Of a stretch of 35,199 bases of DNA, positions 15,178 to 24,700 are shown piece after piece. The position numbers were made by a program, and so were the translations under genes. The stretch comes from Saprospiraceae bacterium UBA7328. GTDB taxonomy: Bacteria > Bacteroidota > Bacteroidia > Chitinophagales > Saprospiraceae. The notes beneath the pieces are model-generated. The model was not told the DNA's origin. It ran no database searches and worked only from the letters and a program-made list of their open reading frames with translations. The stretch lies in the NCBI GenBank assembly GCA_002471345.1, contig DKPS01000035.1:1-35199 (forward strand), in the 5' to 3' direction. Position 1 is the stretch's first letter. Each line of letters begins with the position of its first letter.

Positions 15178-15675
15178 CTATTCTTCACAACTCCAGGGAT
15201 GTACTTCCGCTGCGTGATAACGGTCTATCAGCCAGCTTTCACCTTCGCGAACGAATACAATGGTTTCTAAGAAGTCAGCCTCACACTCCTTCCCGTTCTT
15301 TCCTTGTGCAGTCTCGTGGTTCTTGAGTGTGGTCCAGGCCACGTCTCCTAGAAAACGTGTTCGTAAATCACTGAATTCGGCTGTCCATTTGGTATCACCT
15401 CCACCTTTTTTAAGTCTAGCAACAAGCTCAGTACTGGTAAGCGGTAGGGTATCCTCAAGAAGCAGGAACTGAGGTGTGAGAGGGGCAAGGATAGATGTTG
15501 TGTCAATCTCTTGCATAGCGACATACCACCCCTCTAGTGTAGTGCGGATAGCCAAGGAGTCTGTAACCTCGTTATTGGTATTCTGAAGTGATTTTGGTGA
15601 CCCCGTTGAGCCAGAACAAGCTACTAACTGAAAGATAAATAGTGATGTTGTAAGTTGAAGTAGAATACGTCTCAT
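15178..15675 (-). CDS. SnoaL-like/DUF4440-type lipoprotein, 165 aa
   Basis: This is an exported lipoprotein with a hydrophobic segment and lipobox LVAC (Cys20). The mature part resembles the NTF2-like fold of SnoaL/DUF4440 proteins: an N-terminal helix with LEGWYVAMQEIDTTSILAPLTPQFLLLEDT, then strands including GDVAWTTLKNHETAQGK and ETIVFVREGESWLIDRYHAAE, the usual final strand ending in a His. Proteins of this fold bind or modify small molecules, and many have no known activity. It starts 24 bases after the serine hydrolase stop and so is probably co-transcribed with it. Between this gene and the isomerase lie the hydrolase-tail relic and the MITE-like element. Confidence 0.75.
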   Translation of the reverse strand: MRRILLQLTTSLFIFQLVACSGSTGSPKSLQNTNNEVTDSLAIRTTLEGWYVAMQEIDTTSILAPLTPQFLLLEDTLPLTSTELVARLKKGGGDTKWTAEFSDLRTRFLGDVAWTTLKNHETAQGKNGKECEADFLETIVFVREGESWLIDRYHAAEVHPWSCEE

Positions 15676-15699
15676 TCTAAATTATTAAGTAATTTTATT

Positions 15700-17346
15700 T
15701 TAATTATTCATTTTAGAAAATTGTAAATTTCTAATCCGTCTATCTTGTATCATGAAACTATTAATTTTTCCTTCTTCTCTTATAAATTGATAGCCCTGAA
15801 TTTGATTGCCAAAAACATCTTCACTGACAGGAAGTAAATTCTTTATTTTTTCATTGTTTCGCAACACAACTAACTGCTTGGCCTCCACCTGAATGGCATA
15901 GGTTACACCGACTTCTACACTATGGTATTCGCCAATGTACTCTTCTAAGTTTGCCCTAGAATGATAAGCATCTACTCTCTCTGTTTGCCATACTTCAAAT
16001 ATTTCGTTTACAATTACTGGAGCTCCTGTTTGTTTATCGAATGTACACTTCACCATGGGCCTATCCTTACGAAAAAATTCATTCTCTGAAGAAGGAATAA
16101 GTTGATACTCCTGCTCATCCCATAATTGAGTAATTGTCAATGTATCATTCTTTAGCTTATTTTGTAAACGAAGATGTGGCTGATCTTTTACAGCGAAAAG
16201 ACCTGTGTGTTTTTGTAGTTGTTGGGTAGTAAGTTTTGGTGTATTTGTAGGGCGTTCAATTTCCTTAGTTTTTTGCTTTGCTTCTTCTTTAGGAATCATT
16301 AAATCTAATAACCCAAAAAATTTAGGACCATTGAGGAAATCAGGTGTATTTGCTAACACTACTAAAGTCTTTTTTAGTGATGGCAATCGCCAAAGCACGG
16401 CTCGAAAACCACCCCAAGAACCTGTGTGTTGTACCACCCGTTGTCCATTATTTTCTTGTATGAATAAACCTCCTGCATATTCTATGGTATCCCCATTATT
16501 TAATATTCCTCTTTCGTGTTGCCGGTCATATAAAGCTTGCCCACCTACTTGATGATCATAAAAATTATTGTCCCATAATAAAAGATCTTCAAACGTTGTA
16601 TACACCTGACCATCTCCCCCTAAGGCTATATTATAAAAATGCTTTTTTTGATATGTACTGTCAGTAAGAGGGGTATAACCTGTCGCACTATTTTTAACAA
16701 TGCGATTTGGGTTTTCTAGGATAAAGGTGCTTTGCATTCCTAATGGTTCAAAAATATGCTTCTGAGCAAAAGTACCTATTGATTCTCCAGCTACTCTTCT
16801 TATAATTATGGCTAAAAGTAAATAGCCTCCATTGTTATACATATGCTGTTGACCCGGTGGAAAACTGCGTTCTTTTTGTCGCGTCATTATGTCGAGTCCC
16901 ATCTCTTCGGTAAAGATATTTTCAAAAGGAATCCCTGCATAAGCAGTAATTTCTACATAATCTCTAAAGCCACTAGTATGGTTTAATAGATTCCGAATGT
17001 TCACTACTTCCTCCTGAAAAACAGGCATTTCTGGTAAGAACTTTTGAATTGGATCATCGATAGAGAGTTTTCCTTGCTGTTCCAATAAAAAAATACAAGC
17101 TGCGGTAAATTGCTTGCCAATCGAACCCACATCAAAAACCGTTTTAGATGTTATCGGAATATAATAATCTAAATTGGCTAAACCATAAGCTTTTTGGAAC
17201 TCGATTTTACCATCTTCGAAAACGCCGATTATTCCACCTGGGCGGTTTTCTTTTTCTTCAAAAAGATCAGCTATTTCCGTTTCTAATTGAGCGAAAATTA
17301 GGTTTGCCGTTAAGCATATAAGTAGGATTGATATTAGCTTTTTCAT
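15700..17346 (-). CDS. Secreted serine hydrolase, beta-lactamase class C fold, 548 aa
   Basis: This belongs to the serine beta-lactamase/D-peptidase superfamily (PF00144). I take the start at MKKLISILL because it opens a signal peptide ending near IFAQ; 62 further upstream codons are open but contain a dispersed noncoding hairpin. Catalytic motifs are present: Ser75-x-x-Lys78 (SIGKQF), Tyr170-Asn-Asn (YNNGGY) and His307-Thr-Gly (HTGSWGG). About 150 C-terminal residues form a separate beta-rich domain (HTGLFAVKDQPHLRL onwards). Relatives include D-aminopeptidases, esterases and peptidoglycan hydrolases. A location next to D-amino-acid genes favours a D-peptide or ester substrate, but that is inference. 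A tail-only relic lies downstream. Confidence 0.88.
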   Translation of the reverse strand: MKKLISILLICLTANLIFAQLETEIADLFEEKENRPGGIIGVFEDGKIEFQKAYGLANLDYYIPITSKTVFDVGSIGKQFTAACIFLLEQQGKLSIDDPIQKFLPEMPVFQEEVVNIRNLLNHTSGFRDYVEITAYAGIPFENIFTEEMGLDIMTRQKERSFPPGQQHMYNNGGYLLLAIIIRRVAGESIGTFAQKHIFEPLGMQSTFILENPNRIVKNSATGYTPLTDSTYQKKHFYNIALGGDGQVYTTFEDLLLWDNNFYDHQVGGQALYDRQHERGILNNGDTIEYAGGLFIQENNGQRVVQHTGSWGGFRAVLWRLPSLKKTLVVLANTPDFLNGPKFFGLLDLMIPKEEAKQKTKEIERPTNTPKLTTQQLQKHTGLFAVKDQPHLRLQNKLKNDTLTITQLWDEQEYQLIPSSENEFFRKDRPMVKCTFDKQTGAPVIVNEIFEVWQTERVDAYHSRANLEEYIGEYHSVEVGVTYAIQVEAKQLVVLRNNEKIKNLLPVSEDVFGNQIQGYQFIREEGKINSFMIQDRRIRNLQFSKMNN

Positions 17347-17475
17347 TTTATCTATTTTAAAACTATGTAAGTTCCAGATTGAAATTTCAAGATTGAACCC
17401 TGTATTTTTTTTAATATCATAACCATTAATGGAAGCCCTTAATCTGAGACCTTGCTTCCTTTTCATTAATGCAAT

Positions 17476-17505
17476 TTTCTTTTTATCTATCGACACAAAA
17501 AGAAA
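17476..17505. repeat. Hairpin in the 340-base gap before the serine hydrolase
   Basis: TTTCTTTTT and AAAAAGAAA form a perfect nine-base stem around a 12-base loop, followed on the plus side by CAAAAAAG. Pieces of this kind (TTTTTTGTT.CTTTTTGTGTC on the minus strand) recur between genes in Bacteroidota as I remember them. The flanking stretch 17347-17686 holds no other feature that I recognise. It could attenuate transcription between the amidohydrolase and the serine hydrolase. Confidence 0.4.
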
Positions 17506-17686
17506 CAAAAAAGTCTCGTCAAACGCAATCACTCCGTGTGCTTTGACCTCCCATCCGCCACCCTTTTAAAAGTGAGTTTCACTTTAATTTATCTCTAGAT
17601 TTTCATCAATCTAGACGTAATGCTAAATTGGCAGTTACAGTTCACACTCTCAACTCAAAACTCTTAACTTTCTGTCTTTTGTCTTC

Positions 17687-20600
17687 TCACTCCTCTTCCA
17701 TCTGCCACCAAGGCTTAGCAATCGCTTCTTTCACAGGATACACTTTATCCAGCGTTCCTCCTTCATAAAGTACTCCGTTTTTCATTACGTACTTTATGGA
17801 AATAGAATTCTTTATATCCTCTAAAGGGCTTTTGTCTAAAACTATTAAATCTGCTAATTTGCCTTTCTCAATACTGCCTAACTCAGCTGATAGTCCTAAT
17901 GCTTTTGCCCCGTTTATAGTAGCTGCTTTTAAGACATTGTGAGGCGACATCCCTCCTGAAGCCAGCAACCACATTTCCCAATGATTTTGTAACCCTTGCA
18001 TTTCTCCATGCCCCCCTACGGCAACATTCCCACCTGCAATCATTATCTTATCTGCTCCAATTGCTACATCTTTCACATGGTAATCTTCTTCTCTAAAATA
18101 TAATAATCGAGTTGCCGTGTTATCATACAAGTCATCCTTTGGAAAAAAGCGTCGCAGTTTTTGATTTTCGAACGGGTTTTCTTTGGCTAAATATTGATAA
18201 ATAGGCAATGGACCACCGAAACTTACCAATAATGTAGGCGTGTACTGTATATTCGATTGCCCAAAAAGCTGAACAATGTCCTTGTAAATATGAGCATTTG
18301 GCAATGAATGTTCATTGCTGGTAAAACCATCCAAAACGTGGGTGATATCCTGCTTTGAATCTGCTCCACCTTCGGCTATGGGCATTAACTGCAATTCTTT
18401 TGTGGCTTGTATCATCCATTGCCGTTGTTGGCGATTACCGACGAGATAGGATTTGATATAATTGATTTGATACCTGTTTTTATATATTTCCAATCTTGAT
18501 TTTATCTTTTCATAGGAAGTCAATCCGTCAAAAAAGAATAGGCCTGGTCCTGTAGAATAAATTCTTGGCCCATCTACCATGCCAGCTGCTACCAAATCTG
18601 AATAAATGAATATATCTGCAACAGATTGTGGATCTCTCACAGTAGTAGTTCCATATGCCAAATTGGAATACATAGCCGGAGAAATTGGTACTAAAACCCC
18701 GGGAGTTATTTTTAGATGAGCGTGGACATCTACGATTCCGGGCATGATAATCTTACCCGTAACATCTATGACTTCAGCATCTTGAGGAATAGCTACGGTT
18801 CCAATAGCACGGACTGCTATAATGCGATTGTTCTCAATTACAATTTCCGAATTTTCAATAATTTCATCGCCTTTCATACTAATACAAGTCCCACCTTTTA
18901 ATACAACTGTTCCTGAAGGCTTGGTACGAGTAAATGTCAAATTAATGATTTCCTTTTGATTGATAGTATCTAGTTTTTGATGTATGGTCGTGCCCGTTGT
19001 CCATAAAGCTGTCTTTCCATCACTTGACCAAGAATAGCCCTCAGGTCGGTCTGCTGCCAATAATTGCCCCTCTGTCATGGCATTAAATGACAGTGGTGCT
19101 TTTAAATCAGCAAAGGTTGTATCTGTCTCGATTTTGACCTGATGTAATGTGCCTCCATTCGTAAGAAAGAGTATCTCAGTCCCACCTGTGTTGATTTTCA
19201 TTTCTTTAGCAGGAATGGGGCTTTTAGCAACAATTTTTCTAGGACTTCCCAATTGTTGATACATCACACCCGAAAATCCAGACGTAGCTAATATGCCTTT
19301 GTCATCTGCTGCATATTGAGGATATAGAAAGCCACCTGTTACACCAAAGTTGCTCACACTTCTATTGCTTAAGTCAATTTCAATGAACTCTGCTTCATTA
19401 GGGAATGGTATGTATTTTGTCTTGCGTTTGATGCCTTCAGAAGTGCGATATGCCACAAGACGACCATTGTCAGGACTTATAGCAGGTGTAGCATAAAAGG
19501 CAGACTCCTTGGTGATTTGTTCTGTCGATTGCGATTCAATGGTGTATTTCCATAAGTGTCCACCTGTCTCATTCCAAGTACAGTAGACTAAGAAAGTGCC
19601 ATCGTGTGCCCAAGTAGGATAACTTGCCCAATCATTCTTTGTAGATATTTGGATGGGTTTGTCTTGATCACTTTTCTTGATATAGATTTTACCTAAAGCT
19701 GAAAAGGCCAAAGCTCCACTCGCAGCAAGAGCTGGTTGTTGCACAAACCTTAACTCTACTTCACTTTGATCCACTTTATGTTCATAATGCAGAGGTGCGG
19801 GAACCTCCATTTCTACTCTTACTTTAAAGGGTATAACAGTATCTTCTCCATTTACTAAATCGATTTTATGAATTTTTCCACCATAAGCAGCTATAATGGA
19901 TTCGCCACCAGGAGTAAAAGTATAATTGGGAAGAACATCACGTGTTGCTCGTGCCTCTAGTTCGTTAGCGACGAATGGAAAAACCAGCCATTTTTCTTTC
20001 CCATTTTCTAAATTTCTTAAACGCAAACCAGTTTTGCCACCACTCATTGCACCATAAGCCAGCCATTTTCCATCTTTGGAAATACGAGGCTTCATCGAGT
20101 TCCCTTTATCCAGCAATACATTTTCGGTGACTTTGGTTTTTGTATTGTAAAATTTGATTTGACTTGTAGCACCTTTTCTCATGCCATAAGCACGAGGAGT
20201 TATGGATGAAAAATAAAAACCTTCTTTGTCAGGATGTACTGTTCCCATATAAGGGCCTGGGCCGGGAGTAGAAATGAGCCTTGGGGTAGCTCCATTTGTA
20301 TTTTCTACTAGTAATGTTGCCTGTTTTGTGTCTATTTCAATTTCGTAAATATTAGCTTTTCGCTGAAAGCCATCCGCGATTACTGTTACTAGAATAGATT
20401 CACCATCGAGACTCCATTCTGGAGACACCATTAACTCCTGTTTATATTGGCTGATTTGGCGAGCATTTTTACCACTTCTATCAGCTATCCACACATTGTC
20501 TGCACCGCTTTCATCGCTAATAAAGACGATATTTTTACCATCAGGGGAAAAGCGAGATTGGGATTGAAATGCATTACCTTCGATCAGTGGTTTAGCTTTA

Positions 20601-20803
20601 CCTCCATTGCTCGATAAGGAATAAATATCACCAAGCAATTCAAAATGAATGGTTTTACCATCTGGTGAAACATCCAATGCCATCCAGGTCCCTTCGTCGG
20701 TTTCGAAGGAGATTGTTTTTTGTTGAGCGGTTAAAGTTCCAATGTTTAAATTGAAAAAAAATAGAGATAAGATTAAGTGAAAATTGAAGCCATTCTTTTT
20801 CAT
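17687..20803 (-). CDS. TolB-like propeller plus amidohydrolase fusion, 1038 aa
   Basis: This is a large exported two-domain protein. I choose the start at MKKNGFNF because a signal peptide follows (LSLFFFNLNIGTLTAQ); an upstream ATG would add 20 residues. Residues about 30-620 hold PD40/TolB-type repeats (ALDVSPDGKTIHFEL, SRFSPDGKNIVFISDE, KPRISKDGKWLAYGA, SWSSDGKTALW), a beta-propeller. Residues about 635-1038 are an amidohydrolase with the metal motif VDVHAHL (His694, His696), later His residues, and the C-terminal GSIEKGKLADLIVLD motif. Such fusions occur in marine Bacteroidota and are usually linked to imidazolonepropionase- or prolidase-like enzymes. It follows the deacylase by 60 bases and is likely in the same operon. 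Confidence 0.88.
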   Translation of the reverse strand: MKKNGFNFHLILSLFFFNLNIGTLTAQQKTISFETDEGTWMALDVSPDGKTIHFELLGDIYSLSSNGGKAKPLIEGNAFQSQSRFSPDGKNIVFISDESGADNVWIADRSGKNARQISQYKQELMVSPEWSLDGESILVTVIADGFQRKANIYEIEIDTKQATLLVENTNGATPRLISTPGPGPYMGTVHPDKEGFYFSSITPRAYGMRKGATSQIKFYNTKTKVTENVLLDKGNSMKPRISKDGKWLAYGAMSGGKTGLRLRNLENGKEKWLVFPFVANELEARATRDVLPNYTFTPGGESIIAAYGGKIHKIDLVNGEDTVIPFKVRVEMEVPAPLHYEHKVDQSEVELRFVQQPALAASGALAFSALGKIYIKKSDQDKPIQISTKNDWASYPTWAHDGTFLVYCTWNETGGHLWKYTIESQSTEQITKESAFYATPAISPDNGRLVAYRTSEGIKRKTKYIPFPNEAEFIEIDLSNRSVSNFGVTGGFLYPQYAADDKGILATSGFSGVMYQQLGSPRKIVAKSPIPAKEMKINTGGTEILFLTNGGTLHQVKIETDTTFADLKAPLSFNAMTEGQLLAADRPEGYSWSSDGKTALWTTGTTIHQKLDTINQKEIINLTFTRTKPSGTVVLKGGTCISMKGDEIIENSEIVIENNRIIAVRAIGTVAIPQDAEVIDVTGKIIMPGIVDVHAHLKITPGVLVPISPAMYSNLAYGTTTVRDPQSVADIFIYSDLVAAGMVDGPRIYSTGPGLFFFDGLTSYEKIKSRLEIYKNRYQINYIKSYLVGNRQQRQWMIQATKELQLMPIAEGGADSKQDITHVLDGFTSNEHSLPNAHIYKDIVQLFGQSNIQYTPTLLVSFGGPLPIYQYLAKENPFENQKLRRFFPKDDLYDNTATRLLYFREEDYHVKDVAIGADKIMIAGGNVAVGGHGEMQGLQNHWEMWLLASGGMSPHNVLKAATINGAKALGLSAELGSIEKGKLADLIVLDKSPLEDIKNSISIKYVMKNGVLYEGGTLDKVYPVKEAIAKPWWQMEEE

Positions 20804-20863
20804 TATTGATTTATTTTGCTTGTTCCTAGTTATTAAAATAGTGCGGTGCTCTGCACCTACCAA

Positions 20864-22459
20864 TTACTTATATTCTCTCCTCATCCATTTGCCTGGTAAC
20901 TGACCTGTCAATTCTTCCTCCTCTAAAACCATTTCACCATTAATCAATACATGCTTAATTCCACTAGGAAAATGATGTGGGTCAGTATAGGTCGAGTTAT
21001 CATTGATGGTAGCAAAATCAAAAATCACGAGGTCGGCAATAGCCCCTTTTCGAATATGACCACGGTCTTTCAAACCGATTTTTTCTGCGGGTAGATAGGT
21101 CATTTTGTGTATAGCATTCTCTAGGCTGATGACCTTTTGATCGCGTACAAAGTGTCCCAATACTTTCGGGAAAGCCCCATAACAGCGAGGATGTGGGTGT
21201 CCCTCTCCGAAGTTGAGCAAATCACCATCGGAATCAATCATGGTAGTGGGATGTTGAAGAAAATGCTCAATATCATCTTCAGACATTGCATGAAAGATAC
21301 CAATAAACCCACCTTGTAATTCCAGATCTAATATCAAATCTATGCCTGTTTCTAATGTTAGCGGTAATCCTAAATGTGTTGCATAATCAGCCAGAGTTTT
21401 ACCACTGAATGTAGGATTCTGCTTGAAATCCCTGAACTGTATTTTAGTCAGATCTTCTCCACCAGCATCCCTTTTGAATAGTTCTGCCATTTCCTGTTTT
21501 ATCCTTAATGAAGTCGTTTTATCTGCCAGTCGGTTACGCAATCCTTCTTGCCCTCCTTCCATTGCCCATTGGGGTATTAGAATTGAACTTATTGTACTGA
21601 ATGCTGTATAGGGATATATATCATGGCTGACATCAACACCTTCTTGTCGGGCAGAATCAATCAAAGTCAATGCTTTTTTAGACCAACCCCATTGGGTTTG
21701 TCCAGTCGCTTTCAGATGGTTGATTTGAACAGAGATATTGGCTTTCTTTCCAATGTTGATGCTCTCTCGAATAGATTCTAATAAGCCACTTCCTTCATTA
21801 CGCATATGGGTGAAATAAATACCATTGAATTGTGCCGCAATCAGAGCCAATTCTACAATTTCGGCTTCATCAGCATAATTGCCAGGAACATATTCTAATC
21901 CGGAAGATAAACCCAAAGCCCCTTGTCTCATTGTAGCTTCTACATAATACTTCATACTATCCATCTCTTCCGTAGAAGGCGATTTATTTTCAAGTCCCAT
22001 GACCTGTTTTCGTATCCAAGTATGGCCTGCAAAATAGCCCATATTAGGAGCCATTTTGAGAGTATCTGCGTATATGTCCAAAGGAAAAGCTTGGTCACCA
22101 CTATGCAAACTAGCCATTATGGTGGTTATTCCCTGACGTATAAAATTTTCAGCGGAAGGGTACTCTTGGATATTGACTTCTACATTGGTATGCATATCAA
22201 TAAATCCAGGGCTTACGATTAAGTCAATTGCATTAATAAGCTTGACCGTCTCAGCAGCAGCAATATCTTCTTTTGATATTTTTACAATCCTATCTTTTTT
22301 AACTGCAATTGATGCACGGTAGGCAGGTGCACCTGTACCATCTACAATTATCCCGTTTTGGATGATCAGATCGTATGTGGTCGATGTTTTTTTGCAATCC
22401 GTAACTGTTAACAATCCAAATAATAAAAAGAAAGTGGAGGCAAGAGTGTGATTATTCAT
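20864..22459 (-). CDS. N-acyl-D-amino-acid deacylase family amidohydrolase, atypical metal site, 531 aa
   Basis: The overall layout is that of D-aminoacylases, which hydrolyse N-acyl-D-amino acids. A lipobox-like TVTDC puts Cys22 at the processing site, so it is probably a lipoprotein. Conserved features are PGFIDMHT (His90), THMRNEGSG (His218), QINHLKATG (His248) and MIDSDGDLLNFGEGHPHPR (Asp411 region). Two sites differ from the family standard HxH and GNCG: the second His is Asn92 (MHTNVE), and the Cys-containing motif reads ASLHSGD. The enzyme may use a single metal or have changed specificity. It starts directly after the DUF1611 stop with no gap, so the two are co-transcribed. Confidence 0.85.
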   Translation of the reverse strand: MNNHTLASTFFLLFGLLTVTDCKKTSTTYDLIIQNGIIVDGTGAPAYRASIAVKKDRIVKISKEDIAAAETVKLINAIDLIVSPGFIDMHTNVEVNIQEYPSAENFIRQGITTIMASLHSGDQAFPLDIYADTLKMAPNMGYFAGHTWIRKQVMGLENKSPSTEEMDSMKYYVEATMRQGALGLSSGLEYVPGNYADEAEIVELALIAAQFNGIYFTHMRNEGSGLLESIRESINIGKKANISVQINHLKATGQTQWGWSKKALTLIDSARQEGVDVSHDIYPYTAFSTISSILIPQWAMEGGQEGLRNRLADKTTSLRIKQEMAELFKRDAGGEDLTKIQFRDFKQNPTFSGKTLADYATHLGLPLTLETGIDLILDLELQGGFIGIFHAMSEDDIEHFLQHPTTMIDSDGDLLNFGEGHPHPRCYGAFPKVLGHFVRDQKVISLENAIHKMTYLPAEKIGLKDRGHIRKGAIADLVIFDFATINDNSTYTDPHHFPSGIKHVLINGEMVLEEEELTGQLPGKWMRREYK

Positions 22460-23485
22460 CTATTTATTATTGAATTCATTATTCAAATGATCTATTATTT
22501 CTTGGGTGCCATCTTTAAGTGGATCAACACAAGGAAGCTCTATTTCTTTAGAAAGATCATCAAGGTATTTTTCACGTTCCTCTGGGTTTAGTTGAGATGT
22601 ATTTACACTTACTCCAACACATCTAATTGCTGCGTTTGTCAGTTTTCCAATCTGTACAGTTCGCTCTATCACCTCTTGTATAGTTGGCAAAACAAAATTA
22701 TCCCATCCATCTATATACATTCTGTTAGCTTTGTGACAAACAACAAAAGCATCTGGTTGGGAACCTACTAGCAGTCCCATACTGACGGCTGCATAACCAG
22801 GATGAATAATACCCCCTTGACCTTCAATAATATCCCAATGGTCAGCATCATTATCAGGTGATAGAAGTTCAGCTGCACCTGAAACAAAATCTGATACTAC
22901 CGCATCAATAGGAATCCCTTTCCCTGCTATCATAATACCTGTTTGACCACTGGCCCTAAAATCAACATTCATTCCTCTTCCTTTCATATCTTTTTCTAAC
23001 GCCAATGCCGTATACTTTTTCCCTACAACACAATCAGTACCTACTGTCAGCAGTCTACGTCCTGTACGTTTCCTTCCATTGCCAACAGGGATATTTTCTG
23101 GTGGAATGCGAATATCAACCAAACGTGCTCCAGATCGTGCAGCGGCTTCTCTAAGGCGAGGCACATCTTTTAAATGGTTATGAACACCTGCAACAATATC
23201 AATACCTTTTAATAAAGCATCTTCTAAGGTATCAATCCATGCATCAGGAATTCCTCCACCTATAGAAGCAGTACCTATGATCAATGAACCTATATTGGTC
23301 TCGACAGCATCTTTAATAGTCATAGATGGCAACCCAAGATCTATAGTGCCACCTTCTAGCCTAAGCTGACCTTCACATAGAGTACGACGCCATTCCACTA
23401 TTCCATGGCCAGTTTTGACAAAGCCATCTCTTGTTTCGTTTGCTAGAAATATTAGATAAGGTGTTTTAAGTTCAATTATTTTCAT
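22460..23485 (-). CDS. dgcN: DUF1611 protein, DgcN-like D-glutamate N-acetyltransferase, 341 aa
   Basis: DUF1611 proteins include DgcN, which acetylates D-glutamate with acetyl-CoA in a pathway described from marine Proteobacteria and haloarchaea. Visible features are an N-terminal Rossmann-like domain (about 1-130) and a C-terminal P-loop-like domain with VGTDCVVGKKYTA (Gly149-Lys157), ASGQTGIMIAG, and EGQGGIIHPGYAAVSMGLL. The length of about 340 is typical. It has no signal peptide, so it is cytoplasmic. The epimerase gene lies 52 bases upstream and the deacylase gene starts directly after. The DUF1611-epimerase pair is what supports the DgcN call; without assay, another acyl acceptor is possible. 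Confidence 0.8.
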   Translation of the reverse strand: MKIIELKTPYLIFLANETRDGFVKTGHGIVEWRRTLCEGQLRLEGGTIDLGLPSMTIKDAVETNIGSLIIGTASIGGGIPDAWIDTLEDALLKGIDIVAGVHNHLKDVPRLREAAARSGARLVDIRIPPENIPVGNGRKRTGRRLLTVGTDCVVGKKYTALALEKDMKGRGMNVDFRASGQTGIMIAGKGIPIDAVVSDFVSGAAELLSPDNDADHWDIIEGQGGIIHPGYAAVSMGLLVGSQPDAFVVCHKANRMYIDGWDNFVLPTIQEVIERTVQIGKLTNAAIRCVGVSVNTSQLNPEEREKYLDDLSKEIELPCVDPLKDGTQEIIDHLNNEFNNK

Positions 23486-23537
23486 AATTCGTTACGCGGT
23501 ATTTTTAATTCTGTCTTCTAGGTCTTTTACTCAACCA

Positions 23538-24656
23538 TTAAATGGTCACTTTACTTTCTTGATTTAAATGATTTTCATCAAATTCTGCTCCATGACCAAT
23601 AGCATCTGACAGATTTAGTAAGCCTCCGATTTTATCGTCAAAAGTCATTCCTCCAATCACAGGATCAGTTTTAAAGTTATAGCAAGAATCTAAATCGATA
23701 AAACTAATATTCGGTCGGGCCATTGCCAGATGTGCAGCAGCGGACAAGCCTAATCTACTTTCTGCAAAACAGCCTATCATGCATTTCATTCCTGCTGCCT
23801 CTGCAATAGCATTAATTTTAAGTCCTGAATGAATACCTCCTGATTTGCCCAACTTAATATTGAGATAATCCACTGCTTCCATTTTTGCAAGTTTCATGGC
23901 ATCTTTATGATCAAATACGCTTTCATCTCCGCAAATGGGTAAATTTACCTTGGCTCTTAAGCGAGCAAGTCCTTCATAATCCCAAGCTGCAATAGGTTGT
24001 TCTGAGTATTGTAAATTAAAATCTTGCATTGCATTTATATTGGCAACTGCTGTAGGATAATCCCAACCTTGGTTACTATCTATTTTTAGAGATATCTCAG
24101 GTCCGATAACTTCTCTTACGGCCCTCACATATGGTACATCTTCTAACTCTGGTCGTCCTACCTTCAATTTTATAGCATCAAATCCTGATGCTATAATGTC
24201 CTTTGTTTGAGCTACAGTTTCTTCAACGGTGTCCTTTATACCAATGGTGAGATCCGTTCTTAGCTCTCTTCGTTCTCCTCCAAGAAACTGATATAATGGC
24301 ATTTTAGCTGCTTTAGCTGCAATATCATAAAGTGCCATATCAAATGCCGATCTAACTGATGGATCACCAAAAGTCAGGCTATTGATTTCTTTCATCCTTT
24401 CTTCTATAGCCAATACATCTTTGCCTTTTATTAATCTGGCCATAGTTTGAGCAGTAGCATAGTTAGTATCCTGACTATCACCAGTAATCTCCGCACAGGG
24501 ACTAGATTCTCCCCATCCAACAATACCATTGTCAGTTGTAACTTTTATAGCCAAATTTTCAGCCCCATCTGAATTCCCAAGTAGAATCTTAATAGGTTTG
24601 GTAATCTCTACATTAAATTTAAATATTTCGATTTTCAGAATTTTTATATTCATCAA
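23538..24656 (-). CDS. dgcA: Enolase-superfamily racemase/epimerase, DgcA or Ala-Glu epimerase type, 372 aa
   Basis: This is a muconate-lactonizing subgroup enolase. The capping domain is about residues 1-125. The barrel has the base motif KLK (Lys163, Lys165), metal ligands Asp193 (KIDSNQGW), Glu219 (YSEQPI) and Asp244 (CGDES), and the second base Lys268 (NIKLGKSGG). This two-Lys arrangement catalyses 1,1-proton transfer, as in L-Ala-D/L-Glu epimerases and in DgcA, which racemises N-acetyl-D-glutamate. Adjacent DUF1611 favours DgcA; the murein dipeptide epimerase is the alternative. It is cytoplasmic, with the TonB receptor 44 bases upstream, probably one operon. The second Met could be the true start. 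Confidence 0.75.
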   Translation of the reverse strand: MMNIKILKIEIFKFNVEITKPIKILLGNSDGAENLAIKVTTDNGIVGWGESSPCAEITGDSQDTNYATAQTMARLIKGKDVLAIEERMKEINSLTFGDPSVRSAFDMALYDIAAKAAKMPLYQFLGGERRELRTDLTIGIKDTVEETVAQTKDIIASGFDAIKLKVGRPELEDVPYVRAVREVIGPEISLKIDSNQGWDYPTAVANINAMQDFNLQYSEQPIAAWDYEGLARLRAKVNLPICGDESVFDHKDAMKLAKMEAVDYLNIKLGKSGGIHSGLKINAIAEAAGMKCMIGCFAESRLGLSAAAHLAMARPNISFIDLDSCYNFKTDPVIGGMTFDDKIGGLLNLSDAIGHGAEFDENHLNQESKVTI

Positions 24657-24700
24657 GTATGCATTTGTGAATAAAATAGACTGCCAAAACTAAATCTTAA

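Noticed and set aside
17347..17532. N-terminal extension of the serine hydrolase by 62 codons
   Set aside because: The signal peptide starts at MKKLISILL (17346). The extension includes a TTTCTTTTT/AAAAAGAAA hairpin, so it is noncoding.
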